64,000 nucleotides of DNA from an uncultured Bacteroidales bacterium (GTDB taxonomy: Bacteria > Bacteroidota > Bacteroidia > Bacteroidales > Porphyromonadaceae): contig CAMYPM010000008.1 in assembly GCA_947290775.1 (NCBI GenBank), forward strand, positions 6,930 to 70,929, given 5' to 3'. The stretch's first letter is position 1; every line of letters begins with the position of its first letter. Below the pieces are notes generated by a model that made no database searches, was not told where the DNA came from, and saw only the letters and a program-made list of their open reading frames with translations. The translations under genes were made by a program, and so were the position numbers. Below, in pieces: positions 18,765 to 26,371 of this stretch.

Positions 18765-18795
18765 TTTCTTTAATCGCAGTTATTTGCTACTTTTG
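18765..18795 (+). promoter_or_regulatory. Promoter of the dnaN operon
   Basis: TTTC at 18765-18768, exactly 19 bases, then TACTTTTG at 18788-18795: both boxes and the spacing of the Bacteroidota consensus TTTG-N19-TAnnTTTG. The leader to the ATG at 18831 is about 30 bases. Confidence 0.75.
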
Positions 18796-18830
18796 CATTT
18801 AGTAGAAAAGCGAATAATTGAGCATAAATT

Positions 18831-20051
18831 ATGATTACTTTCAAGGTTCCTTCGGGCAATCTCTCCGCTGTGCTTCAGAGCATTGTAAGAGCCGTTCCCC
18901 CAACGCATACTAACCCTATAATGAGCGAATTCCTTTTTCAAATCAAGGATAATGTACTCTATATAACGGGAGGAAGTGGCGTTTTTCAAATCACTGATTC
19001 TATTGCACTTTCTGCAGAAAGCGATGTAAAAGATATTTTCTTTTCAGTAAACCCATCCGACATTGTTGATTATGTAAAAGACCTTCCGGAGCAGCCGCTA
19101 ACCTTCCAGTTTGATGACTCTGCCATTGTTTTGCAAAACGAAGAAACGGAGGAGAGGAAGGATATCTTTGATCCGACTCCTAATGGAGAAGGGCAACTCA
19201 CCATTCTATTCGATGAGGGAGAAATCAGCTTCTCTGTTTCTGTAAGCGACCAATACAATGCAATCGCTACGCCTGAAGAGAAATTGGTGGACACATTCCA
19301 CTTTGATGTAGACATGCTAAGTAAGGGGCTGGAATATACCTCTGCAAGCTTGGACAGCAATACACAGCACGCAAGCTTTGCCGGAGTACACTTTGCTTTT
19401 TTCCCTGACCGCTTGGAGATGGTTGCCACCAACGGATTCGTACTTACACTCTATACCGTACAAGGAAATTTTCTACCTTCGGCAGATAGCAATCAATCAA
19501 CGGCTTTTACGCTTCCTGAGAGTTGTGCAACCTATCTAAAGAGCTTTTTGCCCCGTTACTTAGGTGAAGAGGTACAGATCACACGTTACGAAAGCAGTAT
19601 TAAGTTCAATATTGCCACAGTGGAGATCATTTCTACGCTTAACGAATCCCCTTTCCCTGCCTATCACACGATTATACCACAGGACATAGAGTACGAATTG
19701 GAACTCAAAAGCTCTATTCTACTCAGTAAGGTGCGTCGTATGAATAAGTTTATGAAAGAGGATGAAGGAGTGATCTTTACTCCGAGTGAGAACAGTATTG
19801 AGTTGCTTGTCCACTCCGAGGCAACTAACCGACGCGCAAAGGAGCAAATTGCACTCAGTAACCCGAAAGGCTTTAACACGCGATTTGAACTAAACAACAT
19901 GCGCTTCCAAAAGCTCTTAGGCAACATTGAGTCGGATACCGTACTAATCCAAATCAAAGACATTACGCGCTCCTTCTTAGTAGTACCCAGCAGTATGCCG
20001 GAAGGGACAACCTTGATTAATATTATTTCAGCTATCAACCAAAATAGTTAA
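18831..20051 (+). CDS. dnaN: DNA polymerase III beta subunit (sliding clamp)
   Basis: Ring-shaped clamp tethering DNA polymerase III to DNA. The 406 residues show three similar sub-domains of about 120-140 residues. FKVPSGNLSAVLQSIVRAVP opens the first. TSASLDSNTQHASFAGVHF and MVATNGFVLTLY mark the second. The C-terminus (FNTRFELNNMRFQKLL..., ending VVPSSMPEGTTLINIISAIN) is a looser version of the usual ending. It is somewhat longer than the 366-residue E. coli clamp. Unlike the classical arrangement there is no dnaA or recF nearby, and it heads an operon with an exonuclease, coaBC and recN, as in other Bacteroidales. Confidence 0.93.
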   Translation: MITFKVPSGNLSAVLQSIVRAVPPTHTNPIMSEFLFQIKDNVLYITGGSGVFQITDSIALSAESDVKDIFFSVNPSDIVDYVKDLPEQPLTFQFDDSAIVLQNEETEERKDIFDPTPNGEGQLTILFDEGEISFSVSVSDQYNAIATPEEKLVDTFHFDVDMLSKGLEYTSASLDSNTQHASFAGVHFAFFPDRLEMVATNGFVLTLYTVQGNFLPSADSNQSTAFTLPESCATYLKSFLPRYLGEEVQITRYESSIKFNIATVEIISTLNESPFPAYHTIIPQDIEYELELKSSILLSKVRRMNKFMKEDEGVIFTPSENSIELLVHSEATNRRAKEQIALSNPKGFNTRFELNNMRFQKLLGNIESDTVLIQIKDITRSFLVVPSSMPEGTTLINIISAINQNS

Positions 20052-20053
20052 TA

Positions 20054-20842
20054 ATGAAACTACACCTCACGAGACCGATCGTCTTCTTCGATTTGGAGAC
20101 GACCGGGCTTGACATTGTAAAAGACCGCATTGTGGAGATCTCCATTCTAAAGGTTTTCCCGGACGGATTAGAGGAGACTACGACACGACGTATTAATCCG
20201 GAGATGCCTATTCCGGCAGAATCAACGGCTATCCACGGCATTACCAACGAAGATGTAGCCGACTGCCCCACCTTCAGGCAGATATCCAAAAGTTTGGCAG
20301 ACAAGTTACGGGGATGCGATTTGGGAGGCTACAACTCTACCCACTTCGATTTGCCAATGCTGGCTGAGGAGTTTCATCGTGTAGGAAACGACATAGATCT
20401 GTCCAAGATGAGAATGATTGACGTACAAACCATCTTTCATAAGATGGAGCGACGCAACCTAACGGCCGCTTACCGCTTCTATTGCAACAAAGATCTTACT
20501 GATGCCCATACAGCAGAAGCAGACACAAGGGCTACCTACGAGGTTCTTTTAGGGCAATTGGATCGTTATCCAAACGACCTAAAAAACGATGTTGCTTTCT
20601 TGGCCGAGTTCTCACAACAGAATAGAAATGTGGATCTCGCTGGACGCATCGTGCTCAATAGTAAGGATGAACCGGTTATCAACTTTGGGAAATACAAGGG
20701 TCAAACCGTAGAAGAAGTGCTGAAAAGGGATCCCGGCTACTACGGTTGGATAATGGACAATGATTTTTCTGCCGATACAAAGCAGCATTTTACCAGATTG
20801 AGATTGGAGTATAGTAAGCTATCGGCCAACAAGATACTCTGA
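20054..20842 (+). CDS. DEDDh-family 3'-5' exonuclease
   Basis: A 262-residue protein of the DnaQ/RNase T superfamily. ExoI is IVFFDLETTGLD (catalytic Asp and Glu near residues 12-14). ExoII is GYNSTHFDLPML, and ExoIII the H-x4-D motif in DAHTAEADTRATYEVL, where the His marks the DEDDh type. A C-terminal segment, VINFGKYKGQTVEEVLKRDP (about residues 215-234), resembles the small accessory domain seen in exodeoxyribonuclease X-like proteins. It begins 2 bases after dnaN, so it is a natural candidate for a proofreading or repair nuclease working with the clamp; that link is inference. Confidence 0.87.
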   Translation: MKLHLTRPIVFFDLETTGLDIVKDRIVEISILKVFPDGLEETTTRRINPEMPIPAESTAIHGITNEDVADCPTFRQISKSLADKLRGCDLGGYNSTHFDLPMLAEEFHRVGNDIDLSKMRMIDVQTIFHKMERRNLTAAYRFYCNKDLTDAHTAEADTRATYEVLLGQLDRYPNDLKNDVAFLAEFSQQNRNVDLAGRIVLNSKDEPVINFGKYKGQTVEEVLKRDPGYYGWIMDNDFSADTKQHFTRLRLEYSKLSANKIL

Positions 20843-20845
20843 TCT

Positions 20846-22075
20846 ATGTGTATCATGGAAAGTTTGGTAGGGAAACATATTGTATTAGGTATTACGGGCA
20901 GTATTGCGGCATACAAAGCCGCCTATTTAGTGCGTGCTCTTATTAAAAAGGGGGCTGAAGTTCAAGTCGTTATGACTCCTTCAGCCAAAGAGTTCATTGC
21001 TCCGCTAACCTTATCCACCCTCACGCAAAAGCCTGTTGTATCGGAATTCTTTGACCGACGCGACGGCTCCTGGCATAGCCACGTTGCACTCGGGCAATGG
21101 GCAGATCTTATGCTTATTGCTCCCGCTTCTGCCTCGACCATTGCTAAGATGGCAAATGGGATAGCTGACAACATGTTGCTCACGACCTATCTATCCATGA
21201 AAGCTCCGACTTTTGTAGCCCCTGCGATGGACCTGGATATGTACCGTCATGAGGCTACTACAGACAATCTTAATACATTGAAAAGTCGTGGTATCACAAT
21301 CATAGAGCCGGGGAATGGATTCTTAGCAAGTGGATTAGAGGGGAAAGGAAGAATGGAGGAGCCTGAAGCTATTGTTAAGCACATAGAGGCTTTTTTTACC
21401 AAATCCCAGCAATTAGGAAACAAAAAGGTACTTATTACAGCAGGACCTACCTACGAAGCCATTGATACGGTACGATTCATAGGGAACCACTCCTCGGGGA
21501 AAATGGGTATTGCGTTAGCAGAAGCATTTCGAGAAGCCGGAGCAGAAGTAACATTAGTATTGGGTCCCTCAGCTTTACCGGATCCTGAGTGTGTGCATTG
21601 CATACGGGTTACCACAGCTTTAGAGATGTTAGCTGCGTCAGAGCGCCCCTTTAAAGAGTGCAATATAGCCATTTTTTCAGCTGCTGTGGCTGACTTTCGT
21701 CCGAAGAAAGCTTTCCAGGGCAAGATAAAGCGCGAGATGCAGCAAGACCCTTTGATTATTGAGTTAGAGCCAAACCCCGACATTGCTGCCACGCTCTCTG
21801 CTCAGAAGCGATCAGATCAACTAACAGGTGGCTTTGCTTTGGAGACAGAGGTCAATGTGCTTGAAGCACAGCGCAAGCTAAAGAGTAAGCAGTTAGACTT
21901 TATTGTGCTCAACTCTCTAAGCGAGGCCGGTAGTGGCTTTGGTATAGATACCAATCGCATCCGCATCATTGACAAAGAAAAGAAAGATCCTATTGTATAT
22001 CCTTTGACTGACAAAAAGGAGGTAGCACGGCAAATCGTTGACTTTGTCGTAGGGAAACAAGCTCATGCCTATTAA
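20846..22075 (+). CDS. coaBC: Bifunctional phosphopantothenoylcysteine decarboxylase / phosphopantothenate-cysteine ligase
   Basis: Carries out two steps of coenzyme A synthesis. The N-terminal CoaC flavoprotein domain (about residues 8-185) shows LGITGSIAAYKAAYLVR, LTLSTLTQKPV, the active-site His in SWHSHVAL, and APAMDLDMY. The C-terminal CoaB ligase domain (about 195-400) shows ITAGPTYEAIDTVRFIGNHS, SSGKMGIALAEA, SAAVADFRP and GFALETE. The 409 residues are normal. Start choice is between ATG 20846 and ATG 20855, three codons apart. The gene follows the exonuclease by 3 bases and overlaps the DUF4835 gene by 11. Confidence 0.95.
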   Translation: MCIMESLVGKHIVLGITGSIAAYKAAYLVRALIKKGAEVQVVMTPSAKEFIAPLTLSTLTQKPVVSEFFDRRDGSWHSHVALGQWADLMLIAPASASTIAKMANGIADNMLLTTYLSMKAPTFVAPAMDLDMYRHEATTDNLNTLKSRGITIIEPGNGFLASGLEGKGRMEEPEAIVKHIEAFFTKSQQLGNKKVLITAGPTYEAIDTVRFIGNHSSGKMGIALAEAFREAGAEVTLVLGPSALPDPECVHCIRVTTALEMLAASERPFKECNIAIFSAAVADFRPKKAFQGKIKREMQQDPLIIELEPNPDIAATLSAQKRSDQLTGGFALETEVNVLEAQRKLKSKQLDFIVLNSLSEAGSGFGIDTNRIRIIDKEKKDPIVYPLTDKKEVARQIVDFVVGKQAHAY

Positions 22076-22967
22076 ATACTATCTTTTGCTGCTCTGTGCC
22101 TTAGTACTCTCATGCTCCCTTAGAGGACAGGAGTTTATGGCACACGTAAAGATTAATACGGAGCAACTACCCAATGCGGATAAATCCATGTTCAACGATC
22201 TGGAAGGTAAGTTAACCTCTTTGATAAACGACAATGCTTTTACTGCTCTGACCTTCTCACCCATAGAACGCATTAATTGCGAAATCGCGCTCAACCTAAT
22301 TTCTGTTGAAGACAACAGCAAGTACAAAGGCGAGCTCTTTATAACAGCTCAAAGGCCTGTGTACAATGCATCCTACACTACCACATTACTTACTTTCCGG
22401 GATGTGGATCTCTCCTTTGAATATCAGCCCTACGATCAAATCATCTACAATCCTATGGTCATAGATAACAACCTTACAGCTACTGTTGTCTACTGGCTTT
22501 ATGTGGTTTTAGCATTGGATTTAGATAGCTTTTCACCATTAGGGGGAACAGTTGCCTGCAACCAACTTCAACAACTGGTGAATGCAGCTGCACAGATACC
22601 TGATACAAAAGGCTGGAATGCCTTTGATGGTACGCATAGTCGGCACGCAATTGCTGCAGCTTTAAATGATCCGGCTCAAGAACCCTTCAGGCAGTATTGG
22701 TACCTTTATCATCGTAAAGGGTTAGATGAGTTAGTAGCTAACGTACAACGTGGTAGAACTACCATGTTGGAGTCCTTATCCATGTTAGAGGAAGTATGGC
22801 AAGATCGCAACTCCTCTCCCCTACTGATGATCTTCTCCGAAAGCAAACTTGCTGAATTAGTGGCGATTGCGGAGAAAGCAAATAAAAACGAGAAAGAGTC
22901 AGCTCGCAAGATATTGAACAAACTATATCCGACTGAAGGAAATGTTCTGTCGAAGCTAAGAAACTAA
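22065..22967 (+). CDS. DUF4835 family secreted protein
   Basis: A 300-residue protein with a signal peptide (MPIKYYLLLLCALVLSCSLRG, about 20 residues). The Cys in VLSCSL might suggest a lipoprotein, but the cut after LRGQ looks as likely. The mature start QEFMAHVKINTEQL and the central VYWLYVVLALDLDSFSPLGG are the usual marks of DUF4835, a Bacteroidota family of unknown function found between coaBC and recN. No catalytic signature is visible. It overlaps coaBC by 11 bases and precedes recN by 13, so it is made from the dnaN operon, though its likely place is the periplasm or envelope. Confidence 0.85.
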   Translation: MPIKYYLLLLCALVLSCSLRGQEFMAHVKINTEQLPNADKSMFNDLEGKLTSLINDNAFTALTFSPIERINCEIALNLISVEDNSKYKGELFITAQRPVYNASYTTTLLTFRDVDLSFEYQPYDQIIYNPMVIDNNLTATVVYWLYVVLALDLDSFSPLGGTVACNQLQQLVNAAAQIPDTKGWNAFDGTHSRHAIAAALNDPAQEPFRQYWYLYHRKGLDELVANVQRGRTTMLESLSMLEEVWQDRNSSPLLMIFSESKLAELVAIAEKANKNEKESARKILNKLYPTEGNVLSKLRN

Positions 22968-22980
22968 CCATTTTCTCCGT

Positions 22981-24642
22981 ATGCTAACTGATTTATCCAT
23001 AAGTAACTTCATCTTGATTGATCATCTACAGGTAAGTTTCACCTCCGGCTTTACCACGATTACAGGGGAAACCGGAGCCGGAAAAAGTATTCTTGTAGGG
23101 GCTCTTTCTATGCTTTTGGGCAAACGGGGTGATAGTAGCTTAATAAGAAATGGTGCGGATAAATGTATCATAGAAGCTTCGTTCTCTCAGCTTCCCAAGC
23201 GGCTCAATGAACTACTGGATACTTTAGATTTACCGACCGATACCTCTGAATGCATTCTACGCAGGGAAATCACTGCGTCAGGACGCAGTAGAGCATTTGT
23301 TAATGATACGCCTACCTCATTAGCCAATCTCTCTCAAGTAGCACTGCAACTCATTGATATACATTCGCAGCATCGCAATCTTCTCCTGTCTGATGGTAAG
23401 TTTCAACTTACAGCCATTGATCGGCTACTTCCTCTTGACAATCCTCTTCAAAGCTATAAAGAGGCCTATTCTGCATACCTAAAAGCCAAGCAAACACGTG
23501 ACGAGAAAGCGGAACGAATCAGACAAGCAGCAGAGAACTATGACTACGATTCATTTCGCTTTAGCGAATTGGACAATGCGCATCTTATTGAAGGAGAAGA
23601 AATTTCTTTACACGATGAATTAGACGCCTTAGAGCATGCAGAAGAGATCAAGCAAGGACTCCTTGAGGCTTGTCGTCTACTCCAAGAAGACGAAGATAAT
23701 ATCATATCTCGTATAGCGTCTGTAGAACAAACTCTAGGTGGCATACGCAATTTTTCATCCGATATAAATGAATACGTGGAGCGCATTAGTCGTGCTCGCA
23801 TTGACTTAGCTGATATTGCAGGAGACCTTATCAGAATAGCAGACGATTCATACTCTGATCCGGACCGATTAACAGTGGCCTCAGAGCGTTATGACCTCCT
23901 CAATCGATTGATGAGTAAGTACCACACAGAAGATACAGCTTCACTCATATCGTTACGTAATGAATTGGCTTCTCGGATCTCACTATATGAGAGTGGAGAT
24001 CTTGATCTCAAACAGGCAGAAAAGAGTCTCTCAGAAGCACATGCACGATTACTATCTGTGGCAAAGGAACTCCATGAAGTCCGCTTGAGAGCTGCGAAAG
24101 TAATGGCGTCTTCCCTAAGTGATATGTTGCATGATTTAGAAATGCCACATGCTACTGTAAAAATAGAGGTCACAGAAATGACTACTCCTACGCCAGATGG
24201 TATAGATAGTGTAACCCTTCTTTTCTCAGCTAATTGTACGTTACCTCCACAACCGGTCGGAGAGATTGCCTCGGGAGGGGAAATCTCCCGTCTTATGCTG
24301 GCACTCAAGGCTCTATTGGCAGAGCACGAAAGCTTACCTACCATCCTATTTGATGAAGTAGATACCGGTGTATCGGGTCGTACAGCTGACAAAATGGGGC
24401 AGTTACTTCTACGTATGGGGCATGTTATGCAGGTAATCGCCATCACGCACCTTCCACAGATAGCAGCACGAAGTGTAACACAAATGATGATCTACAAAAA
24501 AGAAGATCCTCTACCACAAACCATTCTTAAGACTCTATCCACAGAAGAAAGGGAGCAAGAAATAGCTCGTCTACTGAGCGGACATGAAATAACTCCTGCA
24601 GCATTAAAAGCTGCACAAGCACTACTCAATCACAATGATTAA
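22981..24642 (+). CDS. recN: DNA repair protein RecN
   Basis: SMC-like ATPase acting at DNA double-strand breaks. The N-terminal half-ATPase has Walker A GETGAGKSILVGALSMLLG near residue 30. A coiled-coil arm rich in Glu/Lys/Leu covers roughly residues 150-370. The C-terminal half-ATPase has the ABC signature ASGGEISRLMLALKALL and the Walker B LPTILFDEVDTGVSGRTA, then QVIAITHLPQIAA with the switch His. At 553 residues it is typical. Its 3' end overlaps rlmB by 8 bases. Confidence 0.95.
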   Translation: MLTDLSISNFILIDHLQVSFTSGFTTITGETGAGKSILVGALSMLLGKRGDSSLIRNGADKCIIEASFSQLPKRLNELLDTLDLPTDTSECILRREITASGRSRAFVNDTPTSLANLSQVALQLIDIHSQHRNLLLSDGKFQLTAIDRLLPLDNPLQSYKEAYSAYLKAKQTRDEKAERIRQAAENYDYDSFRFSELDNAHLIEGEEISLHDELDALEHAEEIKQGLLEACRLLQEDEDNIISRIASVEQTLGGIRNFSSDINEYVERISRARIDLADIAGDLIRIADDSYSDPDRLTVASERYDLLNRLMSKYHTEDTASLISLRNELASRISLYESGDLDLKQAEKSLSEAHARLLSVAKELHEVRLRAAKVMASSLSDMLHDLEMPHATVKIEVTEMTTPTPDGIDSVTLLFSANCTLPPQPVGEIASGGEISRLMLALKALLAEHESLPTILFDEVDTGVSGRTADKMGQLLLRMGHVMQVIAITHLPQIAARSVTQMMIYKKEDPLPQTILKTLSTEEREQEIARLLSGHEITPAALKAAQALLNHND

Positions 24643-25375
24643 AGAACAACTCCTATATGGTGTACATGCCTTAGCTGAGGCACTCCACAATGGAAATCCA
24701 ATAGATACAATCTATTTAAAAAAGGGCCTTATATCACCGGAAGTGCAGTCTATTAAGCAAATGGCTCGTACTGCAGGAGTTCCTGTTAAAGAAGTACCCA
24801 TTGAGAAACTTAATCGCCTGACACGTAAAGCACACCAAGGCTGTGTAGCTATTGCATCACCTATTGAGTATGCCAACTTGGAGCAGCTTGTTCCCATGTT
24901 ATATGAAAATGGCGAAATCCCTTTTCTTATTGTCTTGGATGAACTTACCGATACCCGAAATTTTGGTGCTATTGCACGTTCAGCAGAATGCTTTGGCTGC
25001 CATGGGATTGTGATTACCCAGCGGAATAGTGTTTCCGTTACAGCTGATGCAGTAAATGCCTCTGCGGGGGCTTTGCTGCGAATTCCTGTAGCTCGTGTAG
25101 CCTCTTTACCTCGTGCACTCACCTTCCTAAAAGAGAGTGGTATCGGACTTACGGCTGCCAGTGAAAGAGGAACGATATCTTGCGATAAAGCCATATTTGA
25201 GGGACCTGTTGCCTTGATCATGGGGAATGAGCATCATGGACTAAGTGAGCGTTCTCTTGCTTTAGCAGATCAAATGGTTAACATACCTATGATGGGACAC
25301 ATCTCCTCACTAAATGTATCTGTAGCTGCCGGGATACTCCTCTTTGAGATTACCAAACAGAGATTATCTCTATAA
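24635..25375 (+). CDS. rlmB: 23S rRNA (guanosine-2'-O)-methyltransferase RlmB-like (SpoU family)
   Basis: A 246-residue SPOUT methyltransferase. An N-terminal substrate-binding domain (YGVHALAEALHNGNPIDTIY) precedes the knotted catalytic domain with SpoU motifs LDELTDTRNFGAIARSAECF (motif 1; the Asn and Arg are conserved), LIMGNEHHGLSE (motif 2) and IPMMGHISSLNVSVAAGILL (motif 3). It probably 2'-O-methylates a guanosine of 23S rRNA with S-adenosylmethionine; G2251 specificity is by family only. It overlaps recN by 8 bases. Confidence 0.9.
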   Translation: MIKEQLLYGVHALAEALHNGNPIDTIYLKKGLISPEVQSIKQMARTAGVPVKEVPIEKLNRLTRKAHQGCVAIASPIEYANLEQLVPMLYENGEIPFLIVLDELTDTRNFGAIARSAECFGCHGIVITQRNSVSVTADAVNASAGALLRIPVARVASLPRALTFLKESGIGLTAASERGTISCDKAIFEGPVALIMGNEHHGLSERSLALADQMVNIPMMGHISSLNVSVAAGILLFEITKQRLSL

Positions 25376-25415
25376 CTTATTGTATTGATAACAACCCAAT
25401 AACTAATTCATTATC

Positions 25416-25796
25416 ATGAAAAAAATCATTGCAACTGAAAAAGCTCCTAAAGCTATAGGTCCTTACAGTCAGGCTGTAGCATGTGGCAATTTTCTCTTCA
25501 CCAGCGGGCAACTCGGTTTAGATCCTACTACCGGTGACTTTGCAAAGGGAGGAGTCACAGAGCAAACTGAACAAGTCATCAGCAATCTGAAAGCCGTAAT
25601 AGAAAAGGCCGGATTCACCCTAAATGATGTAGTAAAAGCTACCTGTTTCTTAGCAGATATTAATGACTTTGCGGCTATGAATGAGGTATATAAAAAGTAC
25701 TTTACAGGAGATTTCCCTGCTCGTAGTGCATTTGCTATCAAATCACTTCCTAAGGGAGGTCTTGTAGAAATAGAAGCCATTTGCTACAAGGACTAA
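25416..25796 (+). CDS. ridA: RidA family enamine/imine deaminase
   Basis: A 126-residue member of the YjgF/YER057c/UK114 family, forming trimers that hydrolyse the reactive 2-aminoacrylate and related enamines made by PLP enzymes. APKAIGPYSQAV near the N-terminus, FTSGQLGLDPTTGDF and the C-terminal ARSAFAIKSLPKGGLVEIEAIC, containing the conserved catalytic Arg, identify it. It starts 40 bases after rlmB and ends the dnaN operon at a good terminator. Confidence 0.95.
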   Translation: MKKIIATEKAPKAIGPYSQAVACGNFLFTSGQLGLDPTTGDFAKGGVTEQTEQVISNLKAVIEKAGFTLNDVVKATCFLADINDFAAMNEVYKKYFTGDFPARSAFAIKSLPKGGLVEIEAICYKD

Positions 25797-25819
25797 ATAA
25801 AGCAACACTTCAACGTAAA

Positions 25820-25864
25820 AAGCACGCCAATGGGACTTTTCTCATTGGCGTGCTTCTTCTTTTA
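25820..25864 (+). terminator. Rho-independent terminator of the dnaN-ridA operon
   Basis: AAGCACGCCAATG (25820-25832) pairs perfectly with CATTGGCGTGCTT (25843-25855), a 13-bp stem with a 10-base loop, followed by the T-rich CTTCTTTTA. AAAA before it also allows function on the minus strand, where the convergent membrane-protein gene ends at 25958. Confidence 0.88.
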
Positions 25865-25957
25865 CTATAGCAAGTCAAAGGACTCTAAACTATAGGTTGA
25901 TAGAGAAACTATTTAGCAATACACTGCAGCCTAAAGGACATTAAAAAGGTGGAGGCT

Positions 25958-26371
25958 TTATTTTCGCATAAGATCGTTCAGAATAGACGAGGTGCCGTTT
26001 GTGAGCGATGAGAAGCCACCATAATATAACCACCAAACAACAACACCAAGCAAGACAAGCATCAGGAAAATACGAAAGAATTCGTTTCTTCTTCCTACCC
26101 CACTTTTACCCCGTTCTTCTTGCGTCGGCAAATGGGTCATGTTATTGCGCATAGACTCACGCAAGCTTTCGGAAAGGTGAATTTCAGAGTTTATTGTATC
26201 CTTAGCAGCATCTATAGGTTGTGTACTTTTCTCCGATGTGAGTTCTCCATCCTCAATCATCTTCCTTCTGATGCGCTCTCGTCGTTCGTTAAGGGCCTGC
26301 TTTCGAGGGTCATACGATATGGGGGTATGATGGGGTCGGATTGGTTTTCTTGGTCTGTATAGTAATGCCAT
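25958..26371 (-). CDS. Small conserved single-pass membrane protein
   Basis: 137 residues: a basic, proline-rich N-terminus (YRPRKPIRPHHTPISYDPRK, then ERRERIRRK), an acidic middle, and one hydrophobic helix near residues 105-125 (FLMLVLLGVVVWWLYYGG). I recall Bacteroidota proteins with the same YxPRKP...YDPRK opening next to ostA-like genes; their function is unknown. The start at 26371 overlaps the ostA-like gene by 115 bases in another frame. ATG 26260, in a four-base ATGA overlap with the ostA stop, is an alternative, but it would drop the conserved-looking N-terminus. Basic-in topology would put the C-terminus in the periplasm. Confidence 0.65.
   Translation of the reverse strand: MALLYRPRKPIRPHHTPISYDPRKQALNERRERIRRKMIEDGELTSEKSTQPIDAAKDTINSEIHLSESLRESMRNNMTHLPTQEERGKSGVGRRNEFFRIFLMLVLLGVVVWWLYYGGFSSLTNGTSSILNDLMRK

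Noticed and set aside
18386..18830. Possible replication origin next to dnaN
   Set aside because: No DnaA-box cluster was found in the gap, and dnaA/recF are absent; in Bacteroidota dnaN need not lie at the origin.
23889..24446. 185-codon minus-strand open frame inside recN
   Set aside because: Opposite the conserved ABC signature region of RecN; Ser/Arg-rich composition is typical of antisense shadows.
24712..25221. 169-codon minus-strand open frame inside rlmB
   Set aside because: Antisense to conserved SpoU motifs with no family resemblance.
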